Assembly (NCBI GenBank): GCA_903825445.1 | Contig: CAIKAS010000232.1 | Coordinates: 1-32,516 of the forward strand | Direction: 5' to 3' | DNA length: 32,516 nucleotides | Source: an uncultured Acidobacteriia bacterium | GTDB taxonomy: Bacteria > Acidobacteriota > Terriglobia > Bryobacterales > Bryobacteraceae | Shown: positions 23,269 through 32,076 of the stretch, one piece after another | How positions within the stretch are numbered: position 1 is the first letter of the stretch | Layout of the letters: each line of letters opens with the position of its first letter | Translations under genes and position numbers: made by a program | The notes under the pieces: model-generated | What the model saw: only the letters and a program-made list of their open reading frames with translations | The model's database searches: none | Told to the model about the DNA's origin: nothing

Positions 23269-23688
23269 CTATGGCTGCGGCGAAGATACAGAACCGTCGG
23301 CGTTTGGCCGAGCAACGTCGTGGAAGAGCTTCTTGCCATCCGGTAATATGACGTAATACAGAGAGGCTGCTTTGGAGCCGTCTTTCATGGGGTGCGCAAC
23401 CACATGGATGGGGTCGCCGGCCTTGAATGTCTTGCCCGACCAGCCCTGCCGCACCATGATGTTAACTGCGCCGCCTTCCACCAGCCAGGTGCCGGCCAGT
23501 TCTTTGCCGGCGCTGTCGGGTACCTTTACCAGGAAGTGAGTGTGGGGATTCTCCCAATCGTACTCGGTCACCACTCCAATCAGCGTGACGGTCTTTGTCA
23601 TGTCGAACATCGCGAACGAATGATGCGCGTACGCGACCGTGGCGCCTGAAAGCAGGCACGCCAGCGCGAGAGTATTGCCGATTTTCAC
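23269..23688 (-). CDS. DUF6152-like exported protein
   Basis: A 139-aa protein with a signal peptide ending ATVAYA followed by HHSFAMFD, the hallmark start of the mature DUF6152 proteins. The rest is a small beta-barrel-like domain: KTVTLIGVVTEYDWENPHTHFLVKV, GTWLVEGGAVNIMVRQGW, FKAGDPIHVVAHPMKDGSKAASLYYVILPDGKKLF. The two N-terminal His plus NPHTH might bind metal. GTG 23688 with GGAG seven bases upstream is the likely start; a TTG at 23709 is also in frame. The gene heads the DUF6152-DUF6644-DUF6644-sulfatase-phosphatase run. In acidobacteria such proteins tend to stand near PQQ enzymes and cytochromes (recollection), which matches this window. Function unknown. Confidence 0.75.
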   Translation of the reverse strand: MKIGNTLALACLLSGATVAYAHHSFAMFDMTKTVTLIGVVTEYDWENPHTHFLVKVPDSAGKELAGTWLVEGGAVNIMVRQGWSGKTFKAGDPIHVVAHPMKDGSKAASLYYVILPDGKKLFHDVARPNADGSVSSPQP

Positions 23689-23759
23689 CCTGAAACTCCG
23701 TCGCCACAATCATATCGTAACGGTCTTGAGAGAGGTCATACGATGGAGGGGAACCACCT

Positions 23760-24458
23760 ATGCATATCGTAAACTCATCGGATTGCCTCTCCGAAAAGGA
23801 ACTACAGCGCCTGCGCGCGTTTTCGTCTCCCACGATCTCCAATGCGGTCGAGTTTTTTCAGGTGAGGCCGCGCCTGACTGGTGTGACCGACGCGGGAATC
23901 CGATGTCTGTTCCCGCGGTTGGGGACCGTCGTTGGCTATGCGTGTACGGCGACCATCGTTTCCGGTGAGCCTGCCGTCCACCCGCGAACGGTTTCTCGCC
24001 GGGCGTATTGGGAGTATGTGAGCACTTTCCCGGGACCGCGCATCAGCGTAATGCAGGATCTGACGCCTGTCCCCTGCGGGGCGTACTGGGGTGAGATCAA
24101 CGCCAGTATGCACCAGGCGCTGGGCAGTCAGGGCGTGATCACGAATGGCACGGTGCGTGATCTGGATGAAGTGGAAGCCATCGGTTTTCATTTCTTTTCG
24201 TCCGGCGTGCAGGTGTCGCACGGTTTCGCGCATCTGGACGCATTTGGCGATCCGGTGGAGGTGTTCGGCATGCAGGTCAGCCCAGGCGACCTGATTCATG
24301 CGGACATGCACGGAGCCGTCGTTATCCCGCATGAGATCGCAGCCCGCGTAGCCGACGCAGCGGACCGCGTAATGCTGGACGAAAAGCCAATGCTCGCGGC
24401 TTGCCGGTTGGAAAACCCGATCGACGAACTGGATCGTTTGATATCCAAAGAGTATTGA
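23760..24458 (+). CDS. RraA-family protein (HMG/CHA aldolase-like fold)
   Basis: A 232-aa protein of the RraA/dimethylmenaquinone-methyltransferase-like superfamily. The substrate site motif GVITNGTVRDLDEVEAIGF contains the conserved Arg-Asp pair, PVEVFGMQVSPGDLIHADMHGAVVIP is the typical strand set that positions the metal, and the TISNAVEF segment near residue 25 is also typical. Family members are class II aldolases on 4-hydroxy-2-oxo acids, oxaloacetate decarboxylases, or RNase E regulators; in soil bacteria with sugar catabolic genes an aldolase role is more likely. It has a good GGAGGGG eight bases before ATG 23760. It is divergent from the DUF6152 gene and converges with the PQQ dehydrogenase (16 bp). 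Confidence 0.88.
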   Translation: MHIVNSSDCLSEKELQRLRAFSSPTISNAVEFFQVRPRLTGVTDAGIRCLFPRLGTVVGYACTATIVSGEPAVHPRTVSRRAYWEYVSTFPGPRISVMQDLTPVPCGAYWGEINASMHQALGSQGVITNGTVRDLDEVEAIGFHFFSSGVQVSHGFAHLDAFGDPVEVFGMQVSPGDLIHADMHGAVVIPHEIAARVADAADRVMLDEKPMLAACRLENPIDELDRLISKEY

Positions 24459-24474
24459 AAGCGGGTTCACCCCT

Positions 24475-26589
24475 CTACTTCGCGCCGTCGATCGCAAACG
24501 CCATGATGCTGTCGTCGGTCACAGGGTTATTGAAGAACCCGCCACCAGTCGACGCAATCACTACGTACTGACGGCCATCCCTGCCCTGATACGTCATGGG
24601 AGTTGCTTCCGCCGCGCCACCCAGCTTGAACGTCCACAATTCCTTGCCGGTCTTCGCGTCGAAAGCGCGGAAGCGAGCGTCATCGGTCGCGCCCACAAAC
24701 ACCAGCCCGCCCGCCGTGGCGATTGTGCCGCCGTTGCCCGGCCGCCCGGTGTTCTGCTTGCCCTCCGGCAGACTATCCGTAACTCCCAGCGGTACACGCC
24801 ATGCGAATTCGCCGGTGTTCACGTTCACGGCCGTGAGTTCGCCCCAGGGTGGCTGCTGACACGGCAACTGCTGCGAAGTTGGCCCGGGAATGCTGAACCT
24901 TCCGCCGCCTGCAACGCTGTCGTAGGGGCCGTCCGGAAGTACACGATTGCCGACGCCGTTCGACAGCGCGCGGGTGGATTTCGGATCGCGATCCTTCAGG
25001 CCGGAGAGCTGTCCTAATTCATTCGTGTTGATGAACAGATAGCCCAGCTGCGGATTGAACGACGTGCCAAACCAGTTGACGCCGCCGTGGTTGCCGGGAA
25101 ACTGCACGCGCAGGCGATTGTAGGCGGGGGGTAGATAAGGTCCACCCAGCTGCACGCCCTCGATCAGCTTCCTGCACGCCACTTCCAGCTCCGGCGTTAC
25201 CGTCGCAATATCCGTAGCGCTCATCGTCATCCTCACCAAAGGCGGCGGCTTCAGCGGGAATGGCTGCGTTTTTGCCGCACGCTCCAGTGGCACTTCGCTC
25301 GCCGGCACAGGACGCTCTTCCACGGGATAGATCGGCTTGCCAGTCACACGATCCAGCAGGAACAGCAGGCCAAGCTTATTGATCGCCACCACAGCCGGAA
25401 TCGTCTTGCCGTCTCTCTTGATGTCGATCAGTGCGGGCGCGCCGGTCATGTCGCCGTCCCAGATATCGTGGTGGACCACCTGGAAATGCCAGAGATACTT
25501 ACCGGTATTCGCGTCGGCCGCAACCAAACTGGTGCCGAACAGATTGTCACCTTCGCGATCGCCGCCGTACTGATCGACGGACGGCGCGCCGAAAGGCATG
25601 TACACGATGCCGCGTTGCTGGTCTACCGTGATGAAGCCCCAAACATTGACGCCGGAGCGATTCTTCCAGCTTTCACCCTTCCAGGTGTCGTTGAATTTTT
25701 CGCCGGGTCCGGGGATGGAGTGGAACGTCCAGACCAGCTTGCCTGTGTGCATATCCCAGGCGCGCACGTCGCCCGCGGGTCCGAGTTGCGGAACTTCCTG
25801 CGTTGTGCCGCCGGTAATGACCAGGTTCTTATAGACGATTGGCGGTGAGGTCAGACCGTCTGCCCCGGGCAACCCACGCAGAATTTCCGGCGTGTTCAGG
25901 TTGACCACGCCATTATCGCCGAACGAATTGTTGGGCTTGCCGGTCTTGGCGTCGACAGAGAAAAGCTTGCCATCGCGTGAGCCGAAAACAATCTGCGCCG
26001 GGGTTTGCCTGTCTCCGGGCCAGTACTCCACGCCACGCAGCGAAGGGCTGGACCCTGCGGGCAATTCGAACGACCAGATTTCTTTGCCGGTGACCGGATC
26101 GATCGCCACCGTGCGCCGGGGCGGTGCGGAGATATACATGACGCCATCGATCACCAGCGGCGTCACGGAACTGGCTGAGAAGCCGTTGCCGCCGCGGCCA
26201 CCGCGCCCACGTCCGGTTTGTGCTGTGGCTGGCGCATCGCCTGCCACCCGCGCCGCGTTCTGGCCGCCACTTGCCCCGCCTGCTCCGAATGCCCCGCGAC
26301 CGAAGCCACCGCGTCCCGCCCCGCCGAATCCGCCCGTTGTGCCAGATGCTCCTGCCGCGCCCGGCACGGCCATGTGATAAACCCAGGCGACCTTAAGGCG
26401 CGAGACGTTCTCCGGCGTAATCTCGGCCACTGGCGAAAATCGCATACCGCCGGAATCATGTCCGTATGTGGGCCATTCTTTCGACGGAGCGGCGGCCGGG
26501 GTCTTGTTCGTTTGCGCCAGCAGCAAGGCGCTCGCCAGTACCGACAGCGCGCCGCCGAATATCGCCTGCCTGCGTTTGATTCTCGTCAT
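24475..26589 (-). CDS. PQQ-dependent dehydrogenase (quinoprotein glucose-dehydrogenase-like)
   Basis: A 704-aa exported beta-propeller. The N-terminus (KRRQAIFGGALSVLAS) looks like a Tat signal. PQQ marks are WPTYGHDSGGMRFSP, repeated docking strands (AIDPVTGKEIWSFEL, VDAKTGKPN, DMHTGKLVWTFH, DANTGKYLWHFQ, AFDAKTGKELWTF) and VVHHDIWDGDMTGAPAL, matching the active-site region of membrane-type glucose dehydrogenases. A Gly/Ala/Arg-rich insert of about 60 residues (75-137) splits the first blade. No membrane helices of the gcd type precede it, so it is a soluble periplasmic form. It stands alone in front of the DUF1552/DUF1592 pair, 56 bp away on the same strand, and may be the third gene of that transcript. 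Confidence 0.9.
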   Translation of the reverse strand: MTRIKRRQAIFGGALSVLASALLLAQTNKTPAAAPSKEWPTYGHDSGGMRFSPVAEITPENVSRLKVAWVYHMAVPGAAGASGTTGGFGGAGRGGFGRGAFGAGGASGGQNAARVAGDAPATAQTGRGRGGRGGNGFSASSVTPLVIDGVMYISAPPRRTVAIDPVTGKEIWSFELPAGSSPSLRGVEYWPGDRQTPAQIVFGSRDGKLFSVDAKTGKPNNSFGDNGVVNLNTPEILRGLPGADGLTSPPIVYKNLVITGGTTQEVPQLGPAGDVRAWDMHTGKLVWTFHSIPGPGEKFNDTWKGESWKNRSGVNVWGFITVDQQRGIVYMPFGAPSVDQYGGDREGDNLFGTSLVAADANTGKYLWHFQVVHHDIWDGDMTGAPALIDIKRDGKTIPAVVAINKLGLLFLLDRVTGKPIYPVEERPVPASEVPLERAAKTQPFPLKPPPLVRMTMSATDIATVTPELEVACRKLIEGVQLGGPYLPPAYNRLRVQFPGNHGGVNWFGTSFNPQLGYLFINTNELGQLSGLKDRDPKSTRALSNGVGNRVLPDGPYDSVAGGGRFSIPGPTSQQLPCQQPPWGELTAVNVNTGEFAWRVPLGVTDSLPEGKQNTGRPGNGGTIATAGGLVFVGATDDARFRAFDAKTGKELWTFKLGGAAEATPMTYQGRDGRQYVVIASTGGGFFNNPVTDDSIMAFAIDGAK

Positions 26590-26645
26590 GCGGGTTATCT
26601 CAACACCGTTCGGTGGTGAGTAACATCTTATCCCACGTGCGAATG

Positions 26646-27992
26646 CTATGTGCGGGTGAAGATGGAGCCGCTCAGTGTACCCGTACTATCGGAGAACGCT
26701 GCTTCTTCAATTCCCATAGACCGCATGATACTCAGATGCACGTTCGACATTCGCATCTCGCCGTTCGTGCTCTTCCAGTACTGCCCGTGCTTCAGGCCCA
26801 TGTTGGCGCCGCCCGCTATCAATGTCGGCAGGTTATGCGAATTGTGCGTAGTGCTGGCGCCACTGCCGAACATCACGATCGTGTTGTCGAGCACGCTGCC
26901 GTTGCGATCCTTGTACTCGTTCATCTTCGTGAAGAAGTGGGCGATTTGCTCGCTCAGGAACAGATCGTATTTAGCGAAATCCAGCTGACCGTCTTTGTCC
27001 GTCGCGTGTGAGAGGTTGTGATGCGTCTTGGAAAGGCCCAGCTTGAGCGGGAATGTGTCGCTGATTCCCATGCCGTCTTCCCGATTCAGCATGAATGCGA
27101 TCGTGCGGGTAATATCGGCGTCGAACGCGAGCGCGATCAGATCGAACATCGTGCGGTAATAATCGGCTGGTTCGCCCTCGTTCGTGGCTTCCAGATTGAG
27201 ATGCGAATAATCCTGCTGCTTCAGTGGCACGTCGATCCAGCGTTCGGAATCGATTAGTTGCGTCTCCACCTCGTTTAGGGCCGTCATGTACTGGTCCATG
27301 CGTTCCCTGTCGCTCTTGCCCAGTTGCTGGTCGAGCGCCTTCGCGTTGGCGGCTACGGCGTCCACAAGCTTGATGCGCCGTTGCAGGTTTTCATGTTCGG
27401 CGACGAGCGACGTGCGGTCGGCGCGGAACAGACGGTCAAATATCCGGCGCGGATTGTTTTCCGCCGGCACAGGCTTGCCATCAAGTCCGTAAGAAATCGT
27501 GCCAGTGCGCGAGAGGTAGCCGGTTCCGGCGTCAATCGAAAGAACCAGAGACGGGCGGCGACAGTACTGCCGCGTGTGCGTCGCGATCATCTGATCCACT
27601 CCAACCGTGTTGTATGTGCCAGGTTTCGGATTGTAAAGCGGCGCGCCGGTGAGCCACATGTCCGAACAAGTGTGCGGGTCGGACTTCGGGCCGCTCGGAT
27701 GGTACAACCCGCCCATAAAGCTAAGCTGCTTACGAAATGGCGCCAGCGGTTCGGTGGACTTGCCGAAGACGAACTCGCCGTCTTTTTCGGCGGACGGGAA
27801 CCAACTCCACTCCGGTAGATTATTCTCCGACTTCGGCAGCGACATGCCATTGGCCGTGTACACCGCGCAAAAACGCCGCGGGATCTGGTCCGTGACTTCA
27901 GCGCCCATGCAGTCGAGAACTGGCAGTGCGAGCGTGGCTCCGCCGAGTCCTTTAAGAAAAGCGCGGCGGTCGAGACGGAACGAGTGGCTCAT
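26646..27992 (-). CDS. DUF1552 protein, Tat-exported
   Basis: A 448-aa protein with a Tat signal ([23 protein letters not shown]) and the DUF1552 domain (PF07586): [71 protein letters not shown], a long coiled helix with [20 protein letters not shown], and [11 protein letters not shown] and [22 protein letters not shown] towards the C-terminus. The fold is related to the DUF1501/alkaline-phosphatase-like group but no enzyme activity is known. AGGAG six bases before ATG 27992 fixes the start. It follows the DUF1592 protein by 47 bp, the usual DUF1592-DUF1552 pairing of planctomycetes and acidobacteria. Confidence 0.92.
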   Translation of the reverse strand: MSHSFRLDRRAFLKGLGGATLALPVLDCMGAEVTDQIPRRFCAVYTANGMSLPKSENNLPEWSWFPSAEKDGEFVFGKSTEPLAPFRKQLSFMGGLYHPSGPKSDPHTCSDMWLTGAPLYNPKPGTYNTVGVDQMIATHTRQYCRRPSLVLSIDAGTGYLSRTGTISYGLDGKPVPAENNPRRIFDRLFRADRTSLVAEHENLQRRIKLVDAVAANAKALDQQLGKSDRERMDQYMTALNEVETQLIDSERWIDVPLKQQDYSHLNLEATNEGEPADYYRTMFDLIALAFDADITRTIAFMLNREDGMGISDTFPLKLGLSKTHHNLSHATDKDGQLDFAKYDLFLSEQIAHFFTKMNEYKDRNGSVLDNTIVMFGSGASTTHNSHNLPTLIAGGANMGLKHGQYWKSTNGEMRMSNVHLSIMRSMGIEEAAFSDSTGTLSGSIFTRT

Positions 27993-28039
27993 CAAAATCT
28001 CCTGGTGATCCTTTGGGATATTCTACTACAGTTTTCCGC

Positions 28040-31000
28040 CTATTTTTCGAGGAACGGCCTGCTGTTGACCACGTAATGAATCAGGTCCTTCATCCTGTAT
28101 CCATCGGCCTTCATCTTCAGCTGTTCGCGCTTCATGGTGTCGTTCTCGCTGTAGGTCAGCGTGCGGCCCGTCCCGTAGGTCTCCAGATTGCGCAGGAAGC
28201 TGAACGCGATCTGGTCGATGCGGTCGTTCGTCAGGTAGCGTTTCAAGTCGTTGATGCCGGCCACTTCCGTCTTATCGGGCAGCACGGAGTGGGCATCGGC
28301 GGTCTGCACTTTCAGCCGGCCATCGGCGTCGAATTCTTCCATCGCTACTCCCCAGGGGTCTATCTTCGAATGGCACTGCAGGCAGCCGGGCTGGTTGCGG
28401 TGCTGCTCCAGACGTTGCCGCAGCGTCTTCGCGCTGTCTTCCTTTACCGCCGGCACGTTGGGTGGAGGGTCGGCGGGCGGCTCATAAACGATGCGCCGGG
28501 CAATCCACGCCCCACGCTTGACGGGGTTCGATTCGCGGCCGTCGGACAGGCCCGCCATGATCGCGGCTTCGCTGAGAACGCCGCCCAATTCGCGCTTACC
28601 TGGTGCCAGGGGCAGGAATCTGAATCCTGCTTCAGTCTTGTCGCCCAGCCCGTAATACCCCGCCACGGTTTCGTTCGCCATGATGAAATCCGCGTCAATT
28701 AAATTGTGCACCGGCATATTCTTACGCATTAGATAATCGACAAACTGGATAGGCTCTTCGCGCAGTTGTGTTCGCGTGTACGCCGTTAGCTGCGGGAATT
28801 TCTTACGGTCGGGTTCGAGCACGGCGAATTTGTCCAGGTACAACCACTGATAGGCAAACTCGCGTGTGAAGCGCTCGAAGCGCGAATCCTGCATCATCCG
28901 GTCTACTTCGCCGTCGAGTTGTTTTCGCAAAGAACCGTTAGCCGCCAGCTTCAGCGTTGTCTGGTCTGGAGGACCGTTCCACAGGAAGTACGAAAGCTTG
29001 GAAGCCAGTTCGTAGTTATCGATCGGCTCGGCCTCCGGCGTGTGGCTGTTCTCGATGAGAAACAAGAACTGCGGCGAAGTCAGCACAACCTGCAGCGCGT
29101 CCTTCACGCTGTCCTGGAAATTGCGTCCGGAAGCCGAAGCTTTCCTGAAAACATCCATGAGCGCGGCCACTTCGGCCGCTGTCGAGGGTCGTCGGTAAGC
29201 CCGCGTGGCGAATGATCGGATCACTTCTTCCGCATAGGCGGGCGTCTCGCCTTTGTGCGGTGAATCGATGAAAATGTTCGTATAAGACTGCACGGGCCAT
29301 TTGTCGTAGTACGGTCCTTCGAACTCCACCGAGCGGATGACGAGGCGGGGCATGTCTCTGCCGTCCGTATATTCACTGCGAACCCCGATCTCATGCACGC
29401 CAGCCAGGTAGTTGTAGTTCTCCTTGTCCACGTCGGGGTTCGGGAAGTTGCGGATCGTGCCTTCGAAAACGAACGGCATCAGTTTGTCGCTGGTAACGTC
29501 TCTCGCAGGGCCGACAGGAGCGAAAGTGCTGCCACAATCGCGGCGGAAGCCGAGATGAACGCCAAGATGCGGCGCGCGTTTTTCGAATGCCAGGAAACGT
29601 TTCGCCAGATCTGTCGACTCTGCGATGGGAGTTAGTACGATTTGGTCGAGATCCGCCACGCCGGCATACTGAGCGTTCATTTGCAGCGGACCGGCAGGTA
29701 AACGTACGGCGAGAAATGCCGGTTGCAGCATCCCGGAGAATTCGCGATCCCCCAGGTGAAGCGTGACCTGTTGCGGTTTTTCAGCAGGGGGCGGTTGCGC
29801 AAATTTCCGGCCCGGTTCCACGAGCGCCTGGATCTCGGCCTCACCGAGTGCCCGGCGGTAGATTCGCACCTCGTCGATGTCGCCGTGGAAGCGCTGCGCG
29901 TTTCCAACCCGGCCGAGGGTCAAACTCATCTTTGGATTGTCTAGATTCGCGGTGCCGATCTCACCTTTGGCGACCGGATAGCCATCTACATACAGCCGCG
30001 TCTCGTTCTTCGGCGCGCCCTGACCGTTCCCGCGACGGACAACGGCGGCGACATGCTGCCAGGCATCGGCGCGAATCACGCCCACGCGCGCTGTTACGGT
30101 GCCGTTTGCATGGCCATCGGGCCCTGTAGTAACAAGTCGCAGTGTGCCTCTGGCGTCCGTTGTTTCGAGATACCAGCCAGTCATGCCGTCCGCACCGATA
30201 CTGACGATACCGGACTTGCGAAGCTCTTTCGGGTTAATCCAGGCGGAGACCGTAAAGTCTCCATCGCCGACGTTCATTGCATCGCGATGCTCGATAACCA
30301 TGCCCGCCTTGTCATCAGGCAGCGAAACAGCCTTGCCAAACGGAGAGTCGACAAAGCTCGCGGTGCCAACCAGGCTGCCGGTTTCTTCACGGCCGGTTGC
30401 CGTAGCCGGGTTGCCGTCGAGCGGCCATGCGCCCGTAAGCCCTTCGCTGAGACGCGTCGGGTCCGGCGCGGGCGGCGCGACGCTCTGGGCCGCGTGCACG
30501 TCCACCTGGTAGATGCCAGGCTTCGCAATGGTGAGGCTGCGCGGCGTTGCTGGCTTGCTGACCACAAGCGAGTCGATCGACGCGGACTTAATCTCATCGC
30601 TCGGATCCAGCAGCAGGCCATCGTCATACCTGGCGGCCATAACGGTAATTCGGAACCGGCCCGTGTCCGGCAACTCTCGCACCGAAACCTTGAAATTCGC
30701 CTTCGGGCCATAAGTGCCGTCCGCGCCGAACATCTCGTCATTCGGGATCGCGGGTCGAAGCAGCAGGCCCTGCGGAACCGTGCTGTATGCCACGCCCTTC
30801 GGATATCCCGCACTGCCGCGCATATCGGCATAAACGGCGTGATAAATGCTGTCGTACTCACGCCAGCCGCGCACCGTGTCGTTGCCCTGATAGCCCTCAA
30901 TGAAACGATACTTCGTCTTCATCGGGTGCGGCTCAAACGGGAAAGGTTTCGTCGGAATGGGCTGCGTAACCAGCACGTCCTTGTTGTCGAGCAGTTTGCT

Positions 31001-31714
31001 GCCATCGCCGAGGATCAGCGGATCGGGGAACGGATTCGGATTGACCGATGCGCCTAGCTCCACTCGAAAGTCCTGAACCGACGGCTTCGTTTTCGGATCG
31101 ACTATGGCGCGGGTCAGCGCCAGGTCCGCTATTTCGAAATAGGATTCCAGCAGCAACGGTGAGAGATTCAGCGTCTCCTGATTGTTGACGAAGCCGTCCT
31201 TCGAGATAGCGTCCGGTGGCAGGCCCGTGGTGAAATCGTCGTCAAGTTGCAGCAGTTCCTTGAGCGTGTTGCGATATTGCGAAACGGTCAGTCGCCGCGC
31301 CAGACCATTCTTCGTGGCGGGGCGGACGCGGGCCATTTCGATACCCTGCGTGATCCAGTCCACTATCTGTTTGCGCGTGTCACTCGTCGGCTGTGGCATG
31401 CCCTCGGGCGGCATGGTGCCTTCGCCCACGCGCTTGCGAATCAACTCCCAGACGCGCACCTGGCGGTCCTCGAACGATGCGTCGAGTTGATCCACGCGGA
31501 CGCCTGCAACCGCCGTGTCCGTGTTGTGGCAAAGGATGCAGTTCGCTGCGAAGAACGGCTTGACGTATTTATCGAAGCCGGGTTGGGCGGGGTTGGCCAC
31601 AACGGGCGCGGCGCTGGCCACTCGGGAATGCGAGATCCAGGCGAGCCCGAATAAAAATAAGATGGCAATAACGCCAAGGGCCTGGAATCGACGGCGGGAG
31701 TTTCTCACGGGCAT
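28040..31714 (-). CDS. Large exported cytochrome/DUF1587-LamG-DUF1595-DUF1592-DUF1588-DUF1585 protein
   Basis: A 1224-aa protein with a signal anchor (residues 10-36). Order of domains: a planctomycete-type cytochrome c (CILCH at 59-63, MPP at 101-103), DUF1587 ([18 protein letters not shown], about 138-203), a spacer, a LamG/concanavalin-like domain (about 430-640: [50 protein letters not shown]), then DUF1595 ([20 protein letters not shown]), DUF1592 ([25 protein letters not shown]), DUF1588 ([16 protein letters not shown]) with a second CXXCH (CLQCH, 1111-1115), and DUF1585 at the end ([11 protein letters not shown]). It probably carries two hemes and binds carbohydrate at the cell surface. 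The LamG insertion is an addition to the basic family. It is the first gene of the pair with DUF1552. Confidence 0.92.
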   Translation of the reverse strand: MPVRNSRRRFQALGVIAILFLFGLAWISHSRVASAAPVVANPAQPGFDKYVKPFFAANCILCHNTDTAVAGVRVDQLDASFEDRQVRVWELIRKRVGEGTMPPEGMPQPTSDTRKQIVDWITQGIEMARVRPATKNGLARRLTVSQYRNTLKELLQLDDDFTTGLPPDAISKDGFVNNQETLNLSPLLLESYFEIADLALTRAIVDPKTKPSVQDFRVELGASVNPNPFPDPLILGDGSKLLDNKDVLVTQPIPTKPFPFEPHPMKTKYRFIEGYQGNDTVRGWREYDSIYHAVYADMRGSAGYPKGVAYSTVPQGLLLRPAIPNDEMFGADGTYGPKANFKVSVRELPDTGRFRITVMAARYDDGLLLDPSDEIKSASIDSLVVSKPATPRSLTIAKPGIYQVDVHAAQSVAPPAPDPTRLSEGLTGAWPLDGNPATATGREETGSLVGTASFVDSPFGKAVSLPDDKAGMVIEHRDAMNVGDGDFTVSAWINPKELRKSGIVSIGADGMTGWYLETTDARGTLRLVTTGPDGHANGTVTARVGVIRADAWQHVAAVVRRGNGQGAPKNETRLYVDGYPVAKGEIGTANLDNPKMSLTLGRVGNAQRFHGDIDEVRIYRRALGEAEIQALVEPGRKFAQPPPAEKPQQVTLHLGDREFSGMLQPAFLAVRLPAGPLQMNAQYAGVADLDQIVLTPIAESTDLAKRFLAFEKRAPHLGVHLGFRRDCGSTFAPVGPARDVTSDKLMPFVFEGTIRNFPNPDVDKENYNYLAGVHEIGVRSEYTDGRDMPRLVIRSVEFEGPYYDKWPVQSYTNIFIDSPHKGETPAYAEEVIRSFATRAYRRPSTAAEVAALMDVFRKASASGRNFQDSVKDALQVVLTSPQFLFLIENSHTPEAEPIDNYELASKLSYFLWNGPPDQTTLKLAANGSLRKQLDGEVDRMMQDSRFERFTREFAYQWLYLDKFAVLEPDRKKFPQLTAYTRTQLREEPIQFVDYLMRKNMPVHNLIDADFIMANETVAGYYGLGDKTEAGFRFLPLAPGKRELGGVLSEAAIMAGLSDGRESNPVKRGAWIARRIVYEPPADPPPNVPAVKEDSAKTLRQRLEQHRNQPGCLQCHSKIDPWGVAMEEFDADGRLKVQTADAHSVLPDKTEVAGINDLKRYLTNDRIDQIAFSFLRNLETYGTGRTLTYSENDTMKREQLKMKADGYRMKDLIHYVVNSRPFLEK

Positions 31715-31855
31715 ATCGTTATATGAACAAGACGGCCGGGACCGTTGGACGGGCCGAACTGCTCCGTGAAGGGTAGCATATCACTCTCTGAAACGGCCTT
31801 GGGAGGGAGTTGCATGCCATTCAGATCGCGTAAACTAAAGAGAAGGGAGAAATTC

Positions 31856-31993
31856 ATGAGCGATGGTCGCGAAGAACGCGAAGAGCAGAAAACGCGCCTC
31901 GAAGAACAGCAACGAGTGAATCGTGAGGGCCAGGTTCAGAGCGACTACCCCAACTACACCGACGCCGGGGCACCGGAGCGGCCTGATTCCTAA
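31856..31993 (+). CDS. Small charged protein upstream of asparagine-synthase homologue; RiPP precursor candidate
   Basis: A 45-aa frame with ATG 31856 and a good GGGAG six bases upstream (an in-frame ATG at 31814 has GGGAGGGAG but only four bases of spacing). Residues 1-24 are highly charged and helical (REEREEQKTRLEEQQRVNRE); the C-terminal 21 residues begin with Gly and are polar/aromatic (GQVQSDYPNYTDAGAPERPDS). Position, 83 bp before a lasso-cyclase-like gene on the same strand, is that of a precursor peptide. The composition does not help: the usual lasso leader motif (Y..P.L...G) and a Thr two residues before the core are not seen, and no acidic residue stands at core position 7-9 if the core starts at Gly25. 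It may equally be an unrelated small protein. Confidence 0.6.
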   Translation: MSDGREEREEQKTRLEEQQRVNREGQVQSDYPNYTDAGAPERPDS

Positions 31994-31998
31994 GAAGG

Positions 31999-32024
31999 GT
32001 TGCAATCCATTTCCCACGTGCAAC
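31999..32024 (+). promoter_or_regulatory. Hairpin between the small ORF and the asparagine-synthase homologue
   Basis: GTTGCA and TGCAAC form a perfect 6-bp stem with a 14-base loop in the 83-bp gap. There is no T-run, so it is not a standard terminator. It might limit read-through from the small gene into the enzyme gene, as is common behind precursor genes, or it may be chance. Confidence 0.25.
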
Positions 32025-32076
32025 AATGACACTGGTCCTGCGTGTCAAATCAATTCATAGCTGAGGTTATCTCGTC

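Noticed and set aside
30053..31057. 334-aa plus-strand frame
   Set aside because: Antisense to the DUF1592/LamG gene; no recognisable domain.
32026..32064. 12-codon frame MTLVLRVKSIHS between the small ORF and the cyclase-like gene
   Set aside because: No RBS and too short to support; probably chance.
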